This document shows positions 1-10,532 of a stretch of DNA of 64,000 bases, in pieces. The position numbers were made by a program, and so were the translations under genes. Source of the DNA: Molossus alvarezi (lineage: Eukaryota > Chordata > Mammalia > Chiroptera > Molossidae); the NCBI GenBank assembly GCA_037176705.1, contig CM073887.1:61217001-61281000 (forward strand), read 5' to 3'. Position 1 is the stretch's first letter. Every line of letters starts with the position of its first letter. The notes beneath the pieces are model-generated. The model had not been told where the DNA came from. It saw nothing but the letters and a program-made list of their open reading frames with translations, and ran no database searches.

Positions 1-750
1 ATCCTAGATTCACTCCTCACCCAACCCTAGACTCAACAGCTGCCCTCCATGCAACCCCTAACCCAAGTTTTAACCTTTTCTCATAATATAAACTCCAAAT
101 TCAATCCCAATTCTAAGACTAATGAGATGGAACCCTAACCTTAACCCGAAGAATTAGTTAGACATGGTGGTCACCAAGGACTCACCTCGATCCAACTCAA
201 ACACAAATTCAACATCCATATCAAGCCTTTCCCTAGACCTGCCTTAACCCTCACTATAATCCCAGTGTCACTCACAACCCTCACCCATTGCCCCCTGATC
301 CTTCAACTCAACTCAAACAATTCCCAGTCCTGACACCAACCCTCAATGAATCTCTAATTTTCACCCTAAACTAATTTTGAGACCCATCCAGCTACCCTAA
401 ACTCAACCCCAATTCTTAACCCTTTCTCAGTCATTCTCAATTTCAATGTCTACCCCAATCCTAATGCCAATAAATCCCTACATTAATACAAAACCACAAT
501 CTTTAAACCAACTCTAGACTCAACAGCCACCTATGTGTGACCCTACCCTAAATTCTAAATCCACCGTTAATGCCTCAACCCAGCCTGATCACAAAGCAAC
601 TGATATTCTAGATCCGCTCCTCACTCAACCCTGGACCCAACAACTACCCTACCTCCAACCTCAGTCTTAACCCTACATTGTTCCCTAGTGTTGATCCCAG
701 TTCAAACTTGGCCCCTATCCTAATGTCAATGAAAATCTCAGGTGAGTTCT
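1..750. repeat. Degenerate C-rich tandem repeat in PLVAP intron 3
   Basis: The stretch is dominated by CCTAAC/AACCCTA/CAACCC motifs. The opening block (CCTAGATTCACTCCTCACCC, base 4 on) recurs in diverged form from base 608. That gives a roughly 604-bp higher-order period, with partial copies of the CTAGACTCAACAGC motif near 28 and 508. No coding potential is visible. Confidence 0.6.
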
Positions 751-856
751 AACTCAACCCAAACTCAAACAAACTGCAAACCAAGTTCAACATCACCACC
801 ACTTTGGTCTCTAGATCCAATCCCAATGCCATCAGAATCCAGGGCCGCCAGCTCAC

Positions 857-1569
857 CTTGGCCTTTATGCAGGTGCTCAGGGCCGCGTTGCTGACAGTCA
901 TCTGTATCTTGAGCTGCTCCACTTCTCGCTTCTTCTCCTCCAATTCCTTGGCCAGGTTGTCTCGCTCCTTCCTCAGTGCTGCCTTCTCCTCTAGCACTAG
1001 CTGGGTCTGCCTGGCACACTCGGCCTGGAGCTTGGCCTCCCGGGCCTGGGCTTCCTTCTCCACCTTCTCCTTGGCCTCCTGACTGGCCCGCAGGCCCTGC
1101 TCAGCCTCCAGCTTCTGGCGTTGGAGTTCTGAGTTCTCGTGGGCCACACGCTGGATGCCAGCCCGCAGGCTCTGGGCCAGGTCCTCCACCTTGGTGCTCA
1201 TGAGGGTAGGCAATTGGTCACAGATTCTCCGGATAGAGACCAGGTCCAAGCCAATGGGATGGTATGTGTTATAGCTCATTGCATCGAGGGTGCGTGGGAT
1301 AATGGAGTCCCTCCAGAGGTTGCGCAGTTCCATTTCAAATTTGTTCTTGTCCAGTGGGAGGCAGAGGGCCTGCACCTTCTGCAGCTGGTTCTCAGCTAGC
1401 TGTCGCTCTTGCTGCTGCTGCTCCCGGGCCTTGCTGCATTCAGCCAGTTGCTCCTCCACCACCCGCTTGCTCAGCCCCAGACCCTCCTTATCTTTGGTGC
1501 ACATGGCCTTCTCCTTAGCCAATTCCAACTCGAGCATCTTGGTCTTCTGGTTCAGCATGAGGAACAAGC
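857..1569 (-). CDS. PLVAP: PLVAP exon 3 (large coiled-coil exon)
   Basis: 713 nt, acceptor CTATAG and donor GTGAGC, phase 0 at its end. It encodes most of the extracellular coiled coil, and conservation with human PLVAP is unbroken. Confidence 0.94.
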
Positions 1570-4500
1570 CTATAGGTACAGGATGATAGGACTCAGGAAA
1601 GCTGGGGGCTGCCAAGGGACTGGATGGGGAGGCCACCACCCTGGCTCCCCGCTGCCCAGACCACTCACCATTGGAGCTCTTGTTAGTCTCTCTGAGTTGT
1701 TCTTGGCATTGTTTCTCATTCAGGATAATTTCAGCCACGTACCTCTGGCTGTGCATGTAGACCACCTGCCCAGACAGGACATGGGACAGAGCTTAGACGG
1801 CCTGTGGGTGCCCTGGCCCCAGGGCTGCACAGACCCTCAAGGCTGGGGCCCCAGATCCAGCACCCAGATGGCCTAGTTTGGCCCAGTTCATGAGGGCATG
1901 GCTCCTTTACAGGGAAAGCTGGACTGACCTTCAAAAGTTGTTATGGTTCATACACTTTGGCAATAAAAAGTATGGAGGCATCTGACCGGTGTGGTTCAGT
2001 GGTTGAGCATCAACCCATGCACCAAGAGGTTGCTGGTTCAATTCCTGGTCAGGACACATACCTGGGTTGTGGGCCCTATTCCCAGTGGGGAGCATGCAGG
2101 AGGCGGCCAGTCGAAGTTATCTCTCATCGACGTTTCTCTCTCTCTCCCTCTCTCGCTCCCTCCCTCTAAAATCAATAAAGGGAAAAAAATTTTTTTTTAA
2201 AGTATGGAGGCACTGACATATGCTACAATGTGGATAAACCTTGAAAACATGATGCTGAGTGACAGAAGTCAGTCATAAAAGGCCATATAGTGTTTGATTC
2301 TATTTGATAAAATGTCTAGGAGAGCAAATCCATAAGAGACAAAAAGCAAATTCATGTTCCCCAGGGGCTGGGGGAGGGAGAAATGTGGAGTGTCTGCTAA
2401 CGGGAATTGAGTTTCCCTTTAGGGTAGTAAAAAATTTTCTAAAATTATTTGTGATGATGGTTGCACAAATATGTGAATGTACTAAAAATCATTGAACCAA
2501 TGGGTCAATTATATGGCACATGAATTAAGTTTTTACGATTCAACAAAGGCCATGCCTTTCAAACTATGGAACAAAACCCTCCACAGAAATATAACAAGTA
2601 AAGATATGAAGAATGCAGAGGGTTTGTCTTTCTGCCACTTCTTGTCCTTACTCCTTGTCCTTAGGCAGCTGGGACTGTGCTAATGACCTGTGGTTAGGGG
2701 GAGCACAGAAATAGCTTGGAGAGTTTCAGTGATTTCTGCTTTCTTCATTTTTTTAATCCTCACCTGAGGATATTTTTCCATTGGTTTTCAGACAGAGTAG
2801 GAGGGAGGGAGAGAGGGGGAGAGAGAGGGAGAGAGAGGGAGAGAGAGAGAGACATCAATGTGAGAGAGACACATTAATTGGCCGTCTCCCAAAAGACACC
2901 AACCAGAGCCGGGGATCAAACTGCAACCGAGGTACATGTCCTTGACCAGAAGCAAACTGGAGACTCTTTGGCCCATGGGCTGACACTCCAGCTGCTGAAC
3001 CAAACCGGCCAGGGCTGGTGACTTCTGCTTTCAAAAGCCTTAGCCACAGAAGAGGATCCAAACATGAAATGAGAAAGAAGTATCTTCCAGCCCGGCAGGT
3101 GTGGCTCAGTGGACTGAGCGTGGACCCGTGCACCAAGAGGTTGCCAGTTTGGTTCCCAGTCAGGACACATGCCCAGGTTGTGGGCCCAATCCCCAGCGGG
3201 GTGGGGGGCATGCAGGAGGCGGCCAATTGACGTTCTCTCTCATCGATGTTTTCATCTCTCTCTCCTTCTACCTTCCTCTCTCTCTAAAATCAATAAAGAA
3301 AAACAGAAAGAAGAATCTTCCAGTTAGAACAGTTGTCAAAAGGGGGCCCCAGGATGTCTGACCACATCGCAGATCAGGGTCCTGACACCTTGACACAGGT
3401 GACAGTGGGGCAGAACCTAAAAAATCACTGAGTTTAATTTTCCTTTCTCTGCTAGGGTCTCAAGATAAGAAATGCAGTTGCATTTGCAGAAAATGTAAGA
3501 AAAGAGCATGTTTCTTAGCACTGCCAGAACCAGGGAAAGACCAAGATTCCTATCTGCTAGCATCAGACTGGGGCTGCGGGAGCAGCGGCCGGGGTGGGTC
3601 CGGGGCTGCCCCGCCGCCATCAGCAACCCCTCCGGGAGTGGGGGGCATGGGGTCCAGGATCCCCTACCAGAAATCCTGAGGGGTTCCAGCCCAGAGGAAT
3701 TTGTCAACTCAAAGGGGAAAAAAGCATGATTTTCAAATTTTAAAGTTGTGAAGATCTAGATTCTTAGATTTCTAATCTTCTATGCCAGGGAGTCAGGGTT
3801 CTGAGATACCTGTGGGTGCCTAACAGTTGATGATCCTGATTCCTTCCTAATGGCTCCTGGGCTAGATGATAGGGTGTGTCCTGGGTCATCTGATCTGGCT
3901 AGTTCCCAGGAAGTGAGACTACTGAGGGGGCCCACCCCAGCCTGGGGAGGGGCTTGAGGGGGTACACAGCCCTGCCCTGGGAATCTGAGGGGGGATAACT
4001 CCCATTCTGGGGACCTGAAGGGGGACCCGCCCTGCTCTGGGGCCTAAGAAGGAGCTACCCTGCTCTGGGAGTATGAGGGGAGCCAGCCGCCATTTGGCAA
4101 TCTGAAGGACACATGCCCTGCCCTGGACCATGCGGAGACATGGTCCTTCCTGGGGTGGATCTGAGGGGGTCCTCTCTGTCCAGTGAGGAAGGTTGGGTGG
4201 TCTGAGGATCCATCGGAGGCTCATCCTTCCCCCTGCCTCCCACCCCAGCCAGCCAGAACCCCTCCTGTGGGAAAATGCAAGGCTGCCGCCACCCAGCCTC
4301 TCCCCCGATCTCTGCTGAGGCCCAAGGGGAGCCCCCTCCTCAGTGTCTCTGGCACCAAGACCTCCACAGACAAAGTGAGTGTGTGGCGTGTGTGTGAACA
4401 CAGGCAGTTGCCCAGTGAATTTGACATGAGTGCAAGGGGGTGGCAGTCTCCACGAGACCCCCACGTGTGCCGCTGTGACTTTCTCTGGGGGGGCCACCTA

Positions 4501-5622
4501 CTTCTGCCCCTTCAGGAAAGCTGCCTCCTTCTCAAGCCTCCGTTTCCCCATCTGTAAAAGGATTTAGAGTTTCTCCCTACTTCTTGGGCTTTAATGATGA
4601 GATAATATTTCTAAAGCAGACAACACCATGAGGCAAATATAAGCCATCCATACTTATTACTAAGAAAGAACCAGCCCTGGCTGGTTTGGCTTGGCAATTA
4701 GAGCCTTGGGCCGTGGACCAAAGGGTCTCGTGTTTGATTCCTGATCAAGGGCATGCACCTGGGTTGCAGGTTCGATCCCTGACCCTGAGGTCGTGTGGGA
4801 GGCAACTGATTCATCTATGTTTCTCTCTCTCTCTCCCTCCCTCCCTTCCACTCTATCTAAAAATCAATGGAAAAATATCCTCAGGTGAGGATTAACAATA
4901 ACAAAAAGAAAGAGCCAAGGGTTTTGAGTTTCTCTTCAGCCAGTTCTTCTTTGCAGCGTATGTAGCTGGCGCCTTCCAGGCGCTTCATGCATATAAACTC
5001 ATGGGCCCAGGGCTGACACGCAGTTACACTTGAATTCTGGATAGAAAATTAATAATTTTTAAAAGTATAAGTATATACAAAATACTGCATGGGATATACT
5101 TATAAACAAAATATGCATTGCTGATCTACTAGGGCTCCTCACGCAAAATGTGGGGTCTGTGACTCCCATCTTATGAATGGGGAAACTGAAGCTCAGAGAG
5201 GTTAGGTGACTTTCCTGGGGTCACCAGGGCCAGTGTCAGGCCCTTGGCCTTACCCGGTCGGCCTGGCACTGGCGGAAGCTGGCATTGATCTGGTCCAGGT
5301 CTCGGCGGGTGTTCTGCAGCGTCTGCATAATGGAATTCCTGGCATGGGTGGTGAGGTTGAGCTCCTTGGACAGATTGGCCTGGCTGGCCAAGAGCCCCAC
5401 AACCTGGTTGTACAGGCCGTCAGCCCGGCGCTCGGTGGCCTGCAGGTTGGACTCAGTGCTCACGTGCACGTTGCCGTAGACCATGAAGAGGACCAGGCCC
5501 AGGATGATGAGAAACTGGATAAGCGAGACAAAGAGGAAGAAGTAGCGCAGGTAATACCAGCAACCCTGAGGGCTGGCCCCAGCTCTTGAATAGGGCGCTC
5601 CGTGCTCCATCGCCAGACCCAT
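857..5622 (-). CDS. PLVAP: PLVAP, plasmalemma vesicle-associated protein (exons 1-3; 3' end outside window)
   Basis: Endothelial type II membrane glycoprotein that forms the diaphragms of caveolae and fenestrae. Coding exons are 5254-5622, 1669-1765 and 857-1569. The frame stays open across both junctions (369+97+713 nt = 393 codons). The N-terminus MGLAMEHG and the membrane segment at about residues 27-48 (YFFLFVSLIQFLIILGLVLF) match human PLVAP closely. The ectodomain carries sequons (NLS, NLT, NAS) and a long Lys/Glu/Gln-rich coiled coil with conserved CLPLDK, FEMELRNLWRDSIIPR and KERDNLAKELEEKKRE. The donor after the CIKAK codons at 857 shows that the gene continues. The last roughly 50 residues (proline-rich in human) are encoded to the left of base 1. 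Intron 1 (1766-5253) is filled with L1 and Ves insertions. No frameshift or stop was seen, so the gene looks functional. Confidence 0.97.
1669..1765 (-). CDS. PLVAP: PLVAP exon 2
   Basis: 97 nt between acceptor CTGGGCAG and donor GTGAGT. It opens with V-V-Y in frame and contains QRYVAEIILNEKQC. It ends phase 1: G joins GC of exon 3 to make a Gly codon. Confidence 0.93.
1936..2570 (+). mobile_element. Old LINE-1 3' UTR fragment (L1M-like), split by a Ves SINE
   Basis: Contains the familiar mammalian L1 3' sequence order: CTACAATGTGGATAAACCTTG, CAGAAGTCAGTCA, GGGGCTGGGGGAGG, GATGGTTGCACAA, then a run ending in an ACTAAAAATCATTGAA-type segment. A Ves element at 1981-2198 interrupts it. It is non-functional and lies in PLVAP intron 1. 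Confidence 0.75.
1981..2198 (+). mobile_element. Ves SINE, type B
   Basis: tRNA-like head (GGTTCAGTGGTTGAGCATC) and TCTCTAAAATCAATAAAG tail. Flanked by a perfect 14-bp duplication AAAGTATGGAGGCA (1967-1980, 2199-2212). Confidence 0.92.
2752..3016 (-). mobile_element. Ves SINE, type A
   Basis: Runs from ATCCTCACCTGAGGAT to CCAAACCGGCCAGGGCT. Flanks share GTGA(T/C)TTCTGCTTTC. Confidence 0.9.
3091..3304 (+). mobile_element. Ves SINE, type B
   Basis: Head GTGTGGCTCAGTGGACTGAG, tail AAAATCAATAAAG. The 19-bp duplication AGAAAGAAG(T/A)ATCTTCCAG flanks it. It sits 75 bp from the oppositely oriented copy at 2752-3016. Confidence 0.92.
3900..4180. repeat. Minisatellite, about 30-32 bp unit
   Basis: Imperfect tandem copies of a CCCTGCTCTGGGGNCTGAGG-like unit in PLVAP intron 1. 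A related array lies at about 55180-55490. Confidence 0.6.
4673..4893 (+). mobile_element. Ves SINE, type A
   Basis: CCTGGCTGGTTTGGCTTGGC head and ATCCTCAGGTGAGGATT 3' stem-loop. Flanking duplication AAGAAAGA(A/G)CCA. Confidence 0.9.
5254..5622 (-). CDS. PLVAP: PLVAP exon 1 (coding)
   Basis: Start codon at 5622, 123 codons, ends on a codon boundary (phase 0) at donor GTAAGG. It encodes the cytoplasmic tail, the signal-anchor and the first ectodomain stretch with three N-glycosylation sequons. Confidence 0.95.
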
Positions 5623-5728
5623 CTCCTCCCTGGGTTGCTGCCCAGTGCACTGGCGCTGCTCAGCTGGCTGGTCTGCTCTGGGTGGTGGCTGTGCCCCTTC
5701 TGGATCCTGCCGCCCACAGGGGGGAGTG

Positions 5729-5734
5729 TTTATA
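5729..5734 (-). promoter_or_regulatory. TATA box, candidate PLVAP core promoter
   Basis: The minus strand reads AATATAAACAC, 107 nt upstream of the PLVAP start codon, a plausible spacing for a short 5' UTR. No transcript evidence is available, so the assignment is inferred. Confidence 0.5.
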
Positions 5735-5924
5735 TTACTCGTCTTAATACTTCCTCTGCCTGGCTCCTTCCTGGCCAGGAGGAAACAGGGAGCGGTGGGT
5801 TATCTCAACACTCCCACCCAAGCTGTGAAGGGAAGGTGGGGCGTGGGGGTGGTAGGGCAGAGACCAAGCCCTGGCTGGCCTTTCTGATTAACACTCTATG
5901 GGGCACCAGCTGGGTGCTTGGGTT

Positions 5925-6060
5925 TTCTTAGTCTCTCTGAGCCTCAGTTTCTCCGCACTTGCAGCATATTAGCTCAGGTCATTGTCCCCATCGTGTGGAG
6001 GAGGAAAACTGAGGCACAGGGAGGAGAAGGACCACCCCTGGGTCTTAAGCTGTTAGTTCA
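5925..6060. repeat. MIR-family fragments
   Basis: GAGCCTCAGTTTCTCC followed by GAAAACTGAGGCACAGGGAGG, the ancient MIR core in two orientations. The rest of the 5740-7410 stretch upstream of PLVAP shows only further MIR pieces and no gene. Confidence 0.5.
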
Positions 6061-6239
6061 CTGAGCTAGGCTTACCTCCCAGCGGGCTGACTACAGATGA
6101 GTGTCCACCTCACAGGGCAGTGACAATTAAATGAGCTAAATTGAGCTAAGGTTCACGGAGGGCTGATCTATGGATGGTGGCGGCAAGGACTCCCCAAGTT
6201 GTCATCCTACCCAATCCCAGCTCACATAGGTGCTTAATA

Positions 6240-6420
6240 AGTGCTCCAGAATTGGTGGCACAAGCAGCAATGAACTTGGAGCCAGGGAGAGCCAGCTTGG
6301 CTTGAGTTCATGGGAGGGGCCTCTCCTGTCTGTGCCTCAGCTACCCCCTCTGTGAGATGGGTACGCATGATGCCCAATCACAGAGCTATGTGAGGAAGCT
6401 GTTGTTATCATTACTATCAT
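6240..6420 (+). repeat. MIR fragment
   Basis: Core wording ...GAGCCAGGGAGAGCCAGC... then CTGTGCCTCAGCTACCCCCTCTG and GTGAGATGGG, as in MIR. Confidence 0.5.
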
Positions 6421-7204
6421 TTCCTGCTAGAAGCATTATTTTCGGGTTTGTGAGATGGTGAACAGGAAGTGCCAGATACGTGGGAGCTGAGCCTCACTGG
6501 GGGTCACCCCCAGGTGGGCATGCAGGGGATTTTGGAACCAAGGATATAACGGTTCTGGGTACGCCCTCCTGCCTGTCACCCCAGAACCGGGAGTCCCAGG
6601 GAAACACTCCATGCCAAGAGGCATCAGCCCCAGCCCCAGCTCCAGCTGGGAGGGGCCCTCAGGCTTAAGGGGACAGAGTGGGACGCAGCCTCTAGCCCCA
6701 TGGGGTCAAGGGTGGCAGGAAGGAGGGATGGGGTCAGGGGGAAAGAGATAAGGAGATGAAAAGAAGGCTGGACCCTGGGTGGGTGACACTAACACAAATG
6801 CTGTCCACTGCCTGGTGGGGGCACAGTAGGGTGAAGGCTGCTGGGGAACCCATCCCCCCATTAGCCACTGTAATGAAGTGGGGGTTGTTGGCAGAGGGGA
6901 GGGGTACTCCAGGTTGGTGTTCATCAAGAAGGCAGGAGCTGTGTTGGGAAGGAGGAAGTTCCCAGGGGTAGTCAGGAAACCCCTGTCTGACCTCTGGTCC
7001 CCACAGCTACCGGGTGATTCCTGGTTCCCAGACCCTTCCCAGCTGGTTAGTGAAGGGAGGAGGGTTGGGGGCTGCAAGTGGTGCCCAACCAGTTATTCCT
7101 CTAGGTTGGCCAGGCCCACAGAGTCCCCCACCCCTGCCTGCACCCCCAGAGGGTGGGAGAAGGACATCTCCATCTTCCCTAATGGAGGCCACATAGGCAG
7201 AGTG

Positions 7205-7325
7205 ACTTCAAGGTTACAATTTAGAGCTCCCGAGTTAAGTTCTGGCTGTGCCACTTACCAGTGTGTGACCTCAGGCCCGCGACTTCCTTCTTGAGCCTCA
7301 GTTTTCTCTTGTCTAAAATAAAGGC
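7205..7325 (+). repeat. MIR fragment
   Basis: TCTGGCTGTGCCACTTACCA, GTGTGTGACCTCAGGC and TGAGCCTCAGTTTTCTC, in the order typical of MIR. Confidence 0.65.
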
Positions 7326-7417
7326 AACATCCAGTTGTGAACCTCTGGTTACAGTCCTCGCACACATTCAGCTTTAATTTTATTTTATTTTATTTTATTT
7401 TATTATTATTTTTTTTT

Positions 7418-7658
7418 TATCCTCACCCGAGGATATTTTTCCATTTTTTGTACAGATGGAGTGGGAGGGAGAGTGAGGAAGGGAGAGAGAGAGAGAAACA
7501 TCGACGTGAAGGGACACATCGAGTGGCTGCCACCCGCACGACCAACCAGGGCCGGGGACAAACTGCAACCGAAGTACGTGCCCTTAGCGGGAACCGAACC
7601 CGGGTCTCCCCGGACCGCAGGCCGACGCTCTAACCGCTGAGCCAAACTGTCCAGGGCT
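7418..7658 (-). mobile_element. Ves SINE, type A
   Basis: ATCCTCACCCGAGGATATTT at its 3' end and GCCAAACTGTCCAGGGC at its 5' end. Flanks are TTAATTTTATTTT duplicates. Confidence 0.92.
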
Positions 7659-7672
7659 TAATTTTATTTTAA

Positions 7673-7865
7673 AATATGTTTTTATTGATTTTTTAGAGAG
7701 AGACGAAGGGAGAGAGAGATAAAAACATCCATGTGAGGGAGAAACATCGATCGGCTGCCTCCTGCACGCCTGCAACCTGGGCATGTGCCCTGACTGGGAA
7801 CTGAACTGGGACCGTTCCGTCCATGGGGTGATGCTTAATCCACTGAGAGCCACACCAGCTGGGCT
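7673..7865 (-). mobile_element. Ves SINE, type B
   Basis: TTTTATTGATTTTTTAGAG start and ...GAGAGCCACACCAGCTGGG end. Adjacent to the type A copy on its left. Confidence 0.88.
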
Positions 7866-7892
7866 AAATGTTGGTTTTTGTTTTGTTTTTTA

Positions 7893-8123
7893 ATTCTCAC
7901 CCGAAGAAATTTTTACATGTGTCTTCAGACAGAGTGGGAAGGAGAGAGAGAGAAAGAGAAACATTGATGTGAGAGAGACACATAGACTGGCTGCCTCCCG
8001 CACAACCCAACCAGGGCCAGGGACCGAATCGCAACCGAGGTACGTGCCCTTGACCGGAATCGAACCTGTGACACTTTGGTCCACAGGCCAATGCTCTAAC
8101 TGCTGAGCCAAACTAGCCAGGGC
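7893..8123 (-). mobile_element. Ves SINE, type A
   Basis: TTCTCACCCGAAGAAATTTT (mutated stem) to GCCAAACTAGCCAGGGC. Confidence 0.9.
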
Positions 8124-8539
8124 AATGGTGGTATTTTTTTAGGTGGGAGGGGATGAATCGTGCAGTCGCTGCTGCCAGGTTGAGGAACTGAGACACGGGG
8201 GGAGCACTGCCTCCGGAAGCTGGTGTCCCAGGCCTGGGGCAACACAAGGGAGAGGGGGCATGACTGGGGGAGAGGCTGAGTGCCCAGGGTCCAGGGGAGG
8301 AATTCAGGCATGGAGGCAGTGCCTGGGCCCATGTCAAGAGGCGGGAGTGTGTTGGTGTGTAGTTAAGATCTTGGCTATTCATGATATATTGAAGGTGTGT
8401 GTATATGTATATATGCGCATGATGTCTGTTGTAAAGGAAAAAGGCAACCAAAAACTTCAAAAAAAGTAAAAAGCCACCTAAACATGATGGTGCCAATGTG
8501 TTACAATTTTGAGCAATTGTTACAATGTCAGAATGAGAG

Positions 8540-8686
8540 TTTTTTTGTTTGTTTGTTTGTTTGTTTTTTAATGAGGAAGAGAGAGAGGGAAACATCAATG
8601 TGAGAGAGACACATCGAGTGGTTGCCACCTACATGACCCCAAACTGCAACCGAGGCATGTGCCATTAGCAGAAACCAAACCAGAGA
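8540..8686 (-). mobile_element. Ves SINE, truncated at both ends but with target duplication
   Basis: Only the middle of a Ves element is present (AGAGAGAGGGAAACATC to AGCAGAAACCAAACCAGAGA), next to a (GTTT)n tail. It is flanked by CAGAATGAGAGTTTT on both sides (8529 on and 8687 on). Confidence 0.8.
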
Positions 8687-8808
8687 CAGAATGAGAGTTT
8701 TAAATATACACACTAATGTCTGTGTATCAAGATAAAAAATAATTTGTTTCTTTTGGGAAATTTGATCTCACATCTTTGATTTGTAATATTTCTTTTCTTC
8801 TTTTTTTA

Positions 8809-9037
8809 ATCCTCACCCGAGGACATTTTTCCATATTTTGTTCAAATAGAGTGGGAGGGAGAGAGAGAGAGAAAAACATTGATGTGAAAGGGATATATTG
8901 AGTGGTTGCCACCCGCACAACCCAACCAGGGCCAGGGACAAACTGCAACCGAGATATGTGCCCTTAGCGGGAACCGAACCCAGGTCTCTCTGGACCGCAG
9001 GCCGACGCTCTAACCACTGAGCAAAACCAGCCAGGGC
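8809..9037 (-). mobile_element. Ves SINE, type A
   Basis: ATCCTCACCCGAGGACATTT to AAAACCAGCCAGGGCT. Flanks share TGTAAT(A/G)TTTCTTTT. Confidence 0.9.
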
Positions 9038-9101
9038 TGTAATGTTTCTTTTTAATAGCTTGTTTTAATAGCTAGATTTTTATTTTTTTATTTTTATTTT
9101 T

Positions 9102-9341
9102 TATCCTCACCCGAGGATATTTTTCCATTTTTTGTACAGATAGAGTGGGAGGGAGAGAGAGGAAGGGAGAGAGAGAGAGAAACATCGATGTGAAGGGACA
9201 CATCGAGTGGCTGCCACCCGCACGACCAACCAGGGCCGGGGACAAACTGCAACCGAAGTACGTGCCCTTAGCGGGAACCGAACCCGGGTCTCTCCGGACC
9301 GCAGGCCGATGCTCTAACCGCTGAGCCAAACTGGCCAGGGC
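9102..9341 (-). mobile_element. Ves SINE, type A (young-looking)
   Basis: Near-consensus copy. The duplication AGCTAGATTTTTA lies on both sides. Confidence 0.92.
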
Positions 9342-9762
9342 TAGCTAGATTTTTAAAAGGTAGTCAATATTTCTCAAATTTTAATAAAATCCCCTATATA
9401 CACATTTATTTGCTACTAAAAATGGAAATAACACATAAAAAATAATGTTCAAAATTTTAAACACCAGAGAATCTAGTTAATTCACTCTGAGTTAATTATG
9501 CTCTAGCAAAAGTACTCAGTGTTTTCTTTTGTAACTTCCACACAAGTTACTTGCTTCTAATACTTGATGTTGAGTTTCATCTTACTGGCTTCAGGATTCT
9601 GAAACACACCAGCAATACTTCAGACTCATTAGTGTTTCTTTAGGTCAAATAAAAAAGTGGAGCTGAAGTCTATTGAAATCATTCAAATACAGACTACATA
9701 GATTCCTTATAAGTTACTGGTATCAAGGCCGGCAAGAAAGAGGATGAATTTTTAAAAAAGAC
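9342..9762. other. AT-rich unassigned sequence
   Basis: No open frame, gene or recognisable repeat seen. Probably an old, eroded repeat. Confidence 0.4.
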
Positions 9763-10006
9763 AGCCCTGGCCGGTTTGGCTCAGCGGTTGGAGCGTTGGC
9801 CTGTGATCCAGAGAGACCTGGGTTCGGTTCCCGCTGAGGGTGCAGGCCTCGGTTGCGGTTTGTCCATGGCTCTGGTTGGTTGTGTGGGTGGCAGCCACTT
9901 GATGTGTCCCTTTCCCATCGATGTTTTTCTCTCTCTCTCTGTTCCTCTCTCTCCTTCCCACTCTACCTGAACAAAAAATGGAAAAATGTCCTTGGGTGAG
10001 GATAAA
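9763..10006 (+). mobile_element. Ves SINE, type A
   Basis: GCCCTGGCCGGTTTGGCTCA head and TGTCCTTGGGTGAGGAT stem-loop before an A-run. Confidence 0.92.
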
Positions 10007-10053
10007 AAAAAAAATTGGTGTACAGTTTGTACGAGCAAGAAAAAAAAAAAGTA

Positions 10054-10272
10054 ACCCTGGCCAGTTTTCTCAGTGGTTAGAGCATTGACCCATGAACCAA
10101 AGAGTCCCGGCTCTGATGCCAGCCAAGGGCACGTACCTTGGTTGCGGTTAGTCCCGGCCATGGCAACCAGGCAATGTGTCTCTCTTGGATCGATGTTTCT
10201 CTCTCTCTCACTCTTCCTCCCACTCTGTCTGAAGATACATGTAAAAAGATCCTCGGCTGAGGATTTAAAAAA
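10054..10272 (+). mobile_element. Ves SINE, type A
   Basis: CCCTGGCCAGTTTTCTCAG head and GATCCTCGGCTGAGGAT end. Directly follows the preceding Ves copy. Confidence 0.9.
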
Positions 10273-10490
10273 AACAAACAAAACAAAACAACAACAAAAC
10301 CCAAATAATTTTAAAAAAGAAAGAAAAAATACAAGAGTAAGGGCTACGGCTAAATCGACCCCATGTCATGATTATTCTCCGTGCTAATGTTATCAGAAGG
10401 GTCTCCATGATGTAGGCAATAACGACAGCTGCATCGAAATCTTCTGAATCTCAATTCAATCCCAGTGTTCCTCTCCTGGGGGTCTTTTCC

Positions 10491-10532
10491 AAGATATTAT
10501 AGGTTGCAATATTTAATAACCTATAATATCTT
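10491..10532. repeat. Perfect 15-bp inverted repeat (hairpin), 12-nt loop
   Basis: AAGATATTATAGGTT (10491-10505) and its exact reverse complement (10518-10532) flank GCAATATTTAAT. The surrounding 10273-11076 sequence has no recognised gene. A short minus-strand frame at 10521-10703 (containing LAPAWKG) faintly recalls a retroviral integrase C-terminus but is too weak to call. Confidence 0.7.

Noticed and set aside
1139..1876. Plus-strand frames of 86-155 aa over 804-1876
   Set aside because: They are antisense shadows of PLVAP exons 2-3.
2788..3003. Recurrent short open frames with [19 protein letters not shown] or [10 protein letters not shown] wording on both strands
   Set aside because: They are translations of Ves SINEs and their CT-rich middle, not genes.
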